Source: Turnera subulata (Eukaryota; Streptophyta; Magnoliopsida; Malpighiales; Passifloraceae). From it: a DNA stretch of 64,000 bases. Position numbers and translations under genes: made by a program. Positions 57,001 to 64,000 of this stretch are shown one piece after another. Within the stretch, counting starts at the first letter, position 1. The number at the start of each line of letters is the position of its first letter. Below the pieces are notes generated by a model. It made no database searches. It saw nothing but the letters and a program-made list of their open reading frames with translations, and had not been told where the DNA came from. The stretch covers positions 30,698 through 94,697 of the forward strand of contig JAKUCV010006741.1 of the NCBI GenBank assembly GCA_028386065.3. Reading direction: 5' to 3'.

Positions 57001-60000
57001 ACAATCATGTACAACCTGAAGAATTCTCATAGTACATAAAAAAAAAAAAAATCATGAAGAATGACCTCCAAGACTCCAACCCTCCATATATATAATGAAG
57101 AACATACAGACTACCAGATCGAATTTAAAGGTGAAAGTAACCAGATTGATATGAATAAACTAAAGGAGCTGAATCTTTAATTAGTAACATGGTGAGTTTC
57201 ATTTGAGTTCTCATAGCTAGGTTGTTATTAATATTGATATAAGATTTCCAACTAAATAAGCATTACATATGATACAAAATTACATTGCCATTTCACAATC
57301 TACTAGTATTGGACAAAGATTTGTGTTTTTCTTTTTGGGAATTAAGGTTTGTGTTTAAACAAGAGCATTTGAGCGAATAACGTAGGTAGAGGTGTCCATA
57401 TCGGATGTTGATCTAATCAAGGTGGATGTCCATGTCATTAATTGACCATGTTAGCCACGGGGGCAGGGACCCATGCATCAGACTTCGTATACTTCTTGTT
57501 CTATTTTCAGGTATATTCCATCCAAATTCCCCTCAATTAATATCTTTGTCGAAAAACTTTAGGACAAGCTACGGTAAAAAGTTAGGTTTAAAAAATTTAT
57601 GGTTGAGTCAATCAACAACAAAAAATGCCCTTACCTTACCTCTTATTAGGTTTATGAATGGTGTGATGATATTCATTTTTGTTATTTTTAGTTTATGGAG
57701 ATTGAATATGACCACTTTTCTTAGTTTCCAGTTTTAGAGACACAAATTGGCTTCGCTCTCCCGTCTTCGTTTCTTTCCCATTCCACATGGTTGAAAATTG
57801 GAATGTCCTCATTTTCTTACTTTTAGCATTATTCCACAGAATCAAAATGCAGCCTTAAGTATCATATGATCCAAGCAAGCAACCATCTTGGAACAGAATC
57901 TAAGTTATATGGTATTAAGGAACTATGCTATGTATGCTGTAAAAAATTCCTAGTGTTACGAATATAGCAAATAAAAAAATTAACAAAAGAAGGAGCACCT
58001 TAGATTTGATTGGTAATGGAATTTCTGGTTCTATATATGTTTGGATTCTAGCTCTAGAGAGAGTGGAAGTGGACAACAAAAAATGCTTTACAAACAGCAA
58101 CACCGCCACTATGGGGCGTGTTTCAAGCATGGAGCCGTGCGTCAAATTAAATGGCATGCCACCAATCCATCTTCTCCTTTAACTTGGATATGTGCTTTTG
58201 TCACCCTTAAGCCTAGATCCCTCTTCTCGATTTTCATTCCTTTGAGAAAACAAATATCTCTAAAAGAAAAATTAAAGGTGCCACATGCAAGAAAAATATG
58301 ATTTCCATACTTTGGTGGTATATGTTCTCTTTGGCTTTTAACTCCAATTTGGACACCCTCTTTTCTTTTGATCTCAATTTTGGTAGCTTAAGTAAAACTA
58401 CTTCGGGGACAACCACGTGAAGTTGAAAAATGGAACACACACAGGAACATGCTATCTATCTATATACATATGTTGCAGAGACAGGTGAACTTTAATTACT
58501 TTATCCCTGTAAAACACAGTACGATCAAATCAGAAGGTACAAACTGAAGTAAGTAATCTTACCCACAATTTTCTCTTGGATTCTATAGAGCGAGATAATG
58601 GACCAATCTTAGATGACTTGATAGATAGCCTTAAAAAGATGCGGAGGATCATTTTGGCCTGTATTATGTCAACCGACAAGTTAGTGTTAGTAATTAAGGA
58701 TGCCGCCAACTCTAGAGAAAAAGGCCATAAAGCAGTCACTTCTGCCATCTGATTTTGTGAATGTATACTTTTTTTGTGGAGAATAATGCATCCACCAGTG
58801 ATGATGTAAGAAGAGTCAAACATTGATGGATGCAGCAAAAGAGGCATATATAATTAAGCTGCTCCTCTACCCCCCCAGAGATTTATATGCGCTAGCTAGC
58901 TTTTGGATGTTACGTTAATCCTGTGATGGTCGCCTAAACTCAGGTGTTGATCACATCATGGTTGTGAATGTAATTAAGGGGCATCATCGATCCTTCATGG
59001 GTTTGAGGCAAACCCTTAAGTCCCTCATCTTTTTTGCCTGACAGTCCAGATTTCCTCTCTTCTCCTTTTGGGAAGGTGAGGCTAATCACGATAATAATGT
59101 GCCAAAAGGTGGACATGGTGACCTACCTTATTGAGTGTGGCCTGTGGAGCCATCCTGCCTCCTCTTACCCTTTATCTTATACTACCCTACAAGTTTAATT
59201 TTAGTTCTCTACCTCCTTTTTCTTTTCCCTACCAATTATTGTGGATTTTCCTGATCACCAGGTGATTATCTAGAATGTGCAGTTGCTTGACTTACAGGTA
59301 AACATCAAGTAATTCTTTTGGATGCTTGCTTCGATATTGTTTTACTACTATAGGCTTTTCATTCTAGCTAATTCTTTTGGATCACACGCCTTTGGGGATA
59401 AATTTTATGTTATAAAAGTTTGGGTAGCAAAAACCCACCTCATCAGTTTTCACAAGAAGATAACTTTTTTTTTTGGTAAGAATTAATGAGGATCCTTCTT
59501 GATCTCAAAATTAATAGAACTGCAGTGATTTCGCTAGGCTAGTCACAAATTGCGGAAATTTTGGTACGTAAACCTCTAATAAGCGTCGGTGGACAAAACA
59601 TTATCTCCTCTATGTGAACAAGAAAAAAACAAAAGAAGTGCTTTTTTAAGTACTTTGAAACGTCTGCCCAAACTTGAAATTCAACAAGGACGAAATGACA
59701 AGTTTAGATGATTAAAAATTTAGATCAAAATCTTTTGGTGGACCTTAATGGATGGAGCGGAAATCTCACTGTAAAAAATATGTCATGTTTTCTTGCACGC
59801 AAAGGCCTAACAAAAAAAAAAAAAGATTCCAAATGAGGGATTGATTTTTGTAATATTTCTTTTTAAAACTTTTCTTCTGGATCTTTCCCTTTCAAAACAA
59901 GTCAAGATACGTCCCTCCCAACCGACGTTCCGTGTATTCTTTTTTTATGGGTTGATACTTGATACTTCTACTCTTAGGGAAATATATATTTTGGCTTTCT

Positions 60001-63000
60001 GCTCAACCTTAATAAATGAAAAAATAAGGGAAAAAGCTCTAGTTCTACCTGGAAAATATATTTTGGCATGCGAGTAGTTTATGGTCAACCGTATTGTCTG
60101 GCCTCATGACAAGAGTAACAAGTAGGAATTAGTTTACAATATTGGAGCGCATGCATCTAGAAATTCACATTGCAAAATAAAGAACTGAAAACGAAACCAA
60201 AACCCAAAACAAATTGAACAGCGCGCTTTCATGATTGTTCATGTTCATTCCTAATTGCATTGTTTAATTCCCGGGCGTCAGCTAATGTATGTCATCTCAA
60301 CAAGATTCCAAGCTCATTGTTTTTTTCCCTTTCAAAGTTTCTTGGGCGGCTAGGATTAAACCATTTAAACATTATTTTGCTTTTGTCCAAGTTATTACTT
60401 GTAAAAACTATGTGCTAAACAATAATATATAGACATATTATTTTATATTCCAACTAATTGCTACGTATTCCTTAGAAAATCAGAGGAGAAGACACAGTCA
60501 TATTGCACCTTTTTCTGATAGAGGTGGATCGGAATATCAAATCAATAAAATTAAATCAATTAGCATTAAAAAATCAATAAAAATTTACATCAATGCAAAG
60601 TCTATTAACCTTCGCAAGAAGCAAAAGAATGATAGGCCAATGAAGTTTACGTCATTCACTAGTATTCGACACCCTCTCTAAATCATTATTAATGATTTGG
60701 GGAAGGTGAGATTTGGTTAAAGCATAATCCATATGGTATGTTTAGCTCCAAAAAAAAAAAAACCCATATGCTTGCGAGAAATTGAAATATATATATACAT
60801 TGCCAACCCTGTATGAGAAGTACAGAGGAACAAACTAATAGTATTGTTTTTTTAGTGGACCTGCATTGTAGCCATAAATTTTATGTCGGGGTCAGTGTAA
60901 GTTTGATTCCTACAACAATAAGATTCGTTGGGTATGTATCCATTCATTCACTCAAGAGTGTACTCAATCCAGCTCAACTGGTCTTCCCAATTAAAAAAAT
61001 GGGACCTCCTCTTATATACCAAGGACAGAACACGAATATACCACACGAAAAAAAGGAAGTTTACATTCAGGTTCAAGGCTATTAATTGCTTGAATTGAAT
61101 TTCTAAAATCATCTTGTTCTTACCATTTTTTTTTTCTCTAAATATATGTGGTTGGTCTAAATAGTTTAAGAAAATATTTCAAATTTTGGAATTAGTATTG
61201 GAAGAGTTTTACCTCTTGATCCGACTTAATTCGAACGGGACTAATTAAACTGGTTGCTACACCATTTTACTTACCAATTAACGGTTTAGAAGCTGCTCGT
61301 GTAATCTTAAATGCGAGATCACAATGTTGTGGTCTTGGCAAATTAGGAGGACTATGAGTATATATGCTATATTGTCAAAACTTGTAACATGGACCTCAAA
61401 ATTGGAGTTGTTTATGTTACTGTCACCATCGATATACCAGAGCAATTAATTGATGCTGTTAAGCCATCGTTGTGTGAAACAATAGATGGACAACAACATA
61501 TGAATTTATAAACTCACAATCACACATCTAACCTACATGATTGTTAACTGTTTGCTACTTATAAGGGTGCACAGACCTAACCTTCCCAAATTTTGATAAA
61601 TTTAATTAGCAGGTTTCTGCTGACATGTAGATGGGGGCAGAGGTGCCAAATTCACTAAAAACACAATTATCGCAGGTATAAAATGTCATAATATTGATTA
61701 GTTAGTAATTCAATGGAACTTTAATGCACTAAGTATATATAGTATTTACATGATCCCTAATTAATTTTAAGTCTGGTAGATAAATGTCATCCTTTCTTTG
61801 GTTTCTTTCTACAGTTGAAATGTTCTGGACTACCAACTCCAAGTCAACTATTCCATTCCACACTATGCACAACAAAATGCAATAAGAATTAAAATGCAGC
61901 TCTCAAGAAAGCGAATGCAGAATACTCTTTAAAGCAACACGCAACACAGTGAAGTATAAGAATAGTCAGAGGGATGTGTTGCAACATATAAACTAATTGG
62001 AGATATCATTATAATATACTATCTGTACTTCTGTTCCGAAAAACCTTGGTAAAGTACGCCTGGGTAATACTAGCTAAGTGTTTAAATTTTAATCTTGAAC
62101 CAAATTCGATAATTAAATTTAACACCGTTGACTTTAGTTACAAAACCTAAAGCTTTTGGTGATGAACTTCTGTTTCTGTATATGGCAGTTTACAGAGGTG
62201 TTCAGAATTATAAACAAGTTGAAGTTCGGGTGTATGGAAATTCAATTTCTTCTTATTTAAAAATTTTAATAGCTCTCCACCTGGCGATAAAAATGCTTTC
62301 GCGAATAGAAAAACATTTTCTAGAGAAGAAAAGCCTTTATTAAGTTCTAAACATTTTTTGGTTGCTCGGCGAGTAAATTGATTTTGTAGTCCTAAACAGA
62401 GCATTAGGAAATCACTATTAGAATTCTTCTACCAGGCCAGAATGGTGGTGTATTTAAGCCTAGGTTCATTTTTCAAGTTTTTAAAATGAAATAACAAGGT
62501 GGGAAGTTTTTTTAGGAAGCAGGAAGTGGAAAGCTGAAGGGAAAAAATTATTATACCCATTGGCCATCAAGGGTATATCCATATAAATCAATTTCTTTTT
62601 TTAAAAAAAAACTAAAATTACAAGAACAAGAAAAAAATTCTTTTTGAATTAAGATTAAAATCATAAACATTAAGGATTGAAATTAATTCAAGAGTTAAAC
62701 TTAGTTAGGCAACCGTAGAAGTTAAAGTCTAAAATTCGGAACTGGAAAGTCGAAACATCCCCTTAATCTAAACTTTTTTCAAACAAAAATCTTAAAAATT
62801 AAACGGTTTAGGAGAAATAGGCTCCCTCTTGTCTGCTCAGTTCCGCATGGTTTATGGACAAAGTGGTGGTGGTTTATAAAACCAAGTACACCCAAAGTTC
62901 AATTTCCTTATTGGCCAAAAAGAAAAGAAAGAAGAAGCTCAATTTCTTTTGAAGGGCCTTAATAATATTCTCAACTCTTTGATTTTCCTCTCTGCCTTTC

Positions 63001-63806
63001 TCTCTGTCTCTCTCATGTGTTGGGTTTTGGTTATCGAACCATGCCTTAAGAAAAGTTGATTTGACAACGGATGACTTAGTAGAGAACCATTAATCGGAAA
63101 GAAAAAAGAAAAGTTTGTAGAAAATGGAATGGAAAATCCAACCAGCGTGGAATGTTGAAAAAAAAAATGCAGAAAATACATCCTTCTTCTAGTCTGGGTT
63201 TTCTTTTAAAGTGGACTGTGATTTGCGAGTCCCTCTCCATTTTCTTTTCGGTCCATTAGTCCCTGCATATCTTATTCATGCTTTCTCTTGATTTCCATTT
63301 AAGACAATGGCTTAATGCTGGGTAAGGTTTTTGACCCCCTTTTTGATCCACCAAATTTGTCCATAGTGTAGACACCGGATACTGAATCTAGATTAAAATG
63401 TTATAATTGTTCCTGTAGATAATACTTTCCATATATAACATCCAATTCCCAGTCCAAAGCAAAAAAAAAAAGAAATCCAATTCCAGATCTCCAGTAACTT
63501 TTGCTTATTTTTGTTTCTGCACAAAGCACTTTCGTATCATCTTAAATTCTTAAATTTCGTCCCAAAAGATGGACAGTTTGCCACTGATTTTGCTTTGTGC
63601 TTTCGTAATTTCTACGTAAAGTAAGATGTTGCTCCCTTTAAAATGCCAGAAGAGTCTTTATTCTAATCCCTATCTCCCCACCTCATAAATATGTATATAT
63701 TATAGCTTATAGATACCGTGATTTATGCTGTGTGAGCATTATTGTCAAGCGTCAAACATGTTGTAACTTGTAAGTGTTCGTATATCTAAGACAAATGGAC
63801 CCATTT
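54031..63806. other. CSLA promoter and a long gene-poor region
   Basis: The first part must contain the CSLA promoter. Beyond it I find no ORF with recognisable domains, no tRNA or snRNA signature and no LTR edges. Many short ORFs are random in AT-rich DNA. Near 55,630-55,675 the phrase GGGAGTTTGTGTACTTT occurs twice, 38 bp apart. Confidence 0.55.
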
Positions 63807-64000
63807 GTCACGCACTAGGAATTCCAAGGCACACAGGATTCCTAGTTTGAGTAGGTGTGCGTGTGGGCTGACTATTCTTGTTAGGATTTGGGCTGGCCAC
63901 TTTGAGTCTTAATAGGAATAGACTTGTGATAGGAAACCTAGTCGCGATAGGAGTTCTATTACTAGTTGGAAAAGGGCTGAAACCTTGCGGCACCTATTAT
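63807..64000. other. Possible edge of another repeat, cut by the window end
   Basis: The last 190 bases become less AT-rich and repeat short themes (AGGATTCCTAGT, AGGAATAG, AGGAAACCTAGT, AGGAGTTCTATTACTAGTTGG) resembling a copia LTR start. Only one end is visible, so no assignment is made. Confidence 0.3.

Overview
This window is nuclear DNA of a dicot plant. The evidence is plant-type spliced genes (a plant-specific HD2 histone deacetylase, U2AF35, a CSLA mannan synthase), a plant U5 snRNA gene with the USE/TATA promoter, a nuclear tRNA-Leu, and LTR retrotransposons of the plant Sirevirus and chromovirus (Tekay/Del-like) lineages. The species cannot be named from the sequence alone.

Layout. 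Bases 1-34,222 are a nested retrotransposon block. (i) 1-8,587, minus strand: a young non-autonomous Sirevirus. It has two 1.5-kb LTRs (the left one cut by the window edge), an internally shortened gag, no pol, and two extra transcription units, each with its own TATA box. (ii) It sits inside the gag of a second, plus-strand Sirevirus that resumes at 8,588 and runs through gag, protease and the integrase N-terminus to 10,625. (iii) 10,626-17,145 is a very long gypsy LTR with a solo LTR nested in it. It is followed by a primer-binding site and a short leader, then unexpectedly by the rest of the Sirevirus pol (about 17,220-19,228), then by the 3' two thirds of a chromovirus (gag knuckle to chromodomain, 19,229-24,653) and its 3' LTR (24,689-27,577). 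A Sirevirus solo LTR interrupts the chromovirus pol at 21,853-23,444. (iv) Two more gypsy solo LTRs, one per strand, lie at 27,684-30,725 and 31,550-34,222. Four solo LTRs have exact 5-bp target duplications.

Bases 34,223-64,000 are the gene-bearing part: HD2 histone deacetylase (+, 34,953-37,894), U5 snRNA (+, about 40,202-40,322), U2AF35 (-, 42,378-43,718), tRNA-Leu(UAA) (+, 44,756-44,839) and a CSLA2-like glucomannan synthase (-, 48,820-54,007). The last 10 kb holds no gene I can support.

Most unusual signals: (1) about sixty copies of one 12-bp palindrome, AACATCGATGTT, mostly in pairs 20-22 bp apart, found only in Sirevirus LTRs and inside the non-autonomous element, upstream of TATA boxes; (2) a co-varying family of small hairpins, GGGAT-N4-ATCCC and variants, in the gypsy LTRs; (3) an intron-like layout (TATA, homopurine leader, GC-rich block, donor, AT-rich intron, acceptor) conserved between gypsy LTRs; (4) an AT-AC U12-type intron next to an 11-nt microexon in the HD2 gene; (5) interleaved copia and gypsy segments that simple nesting does not explain.
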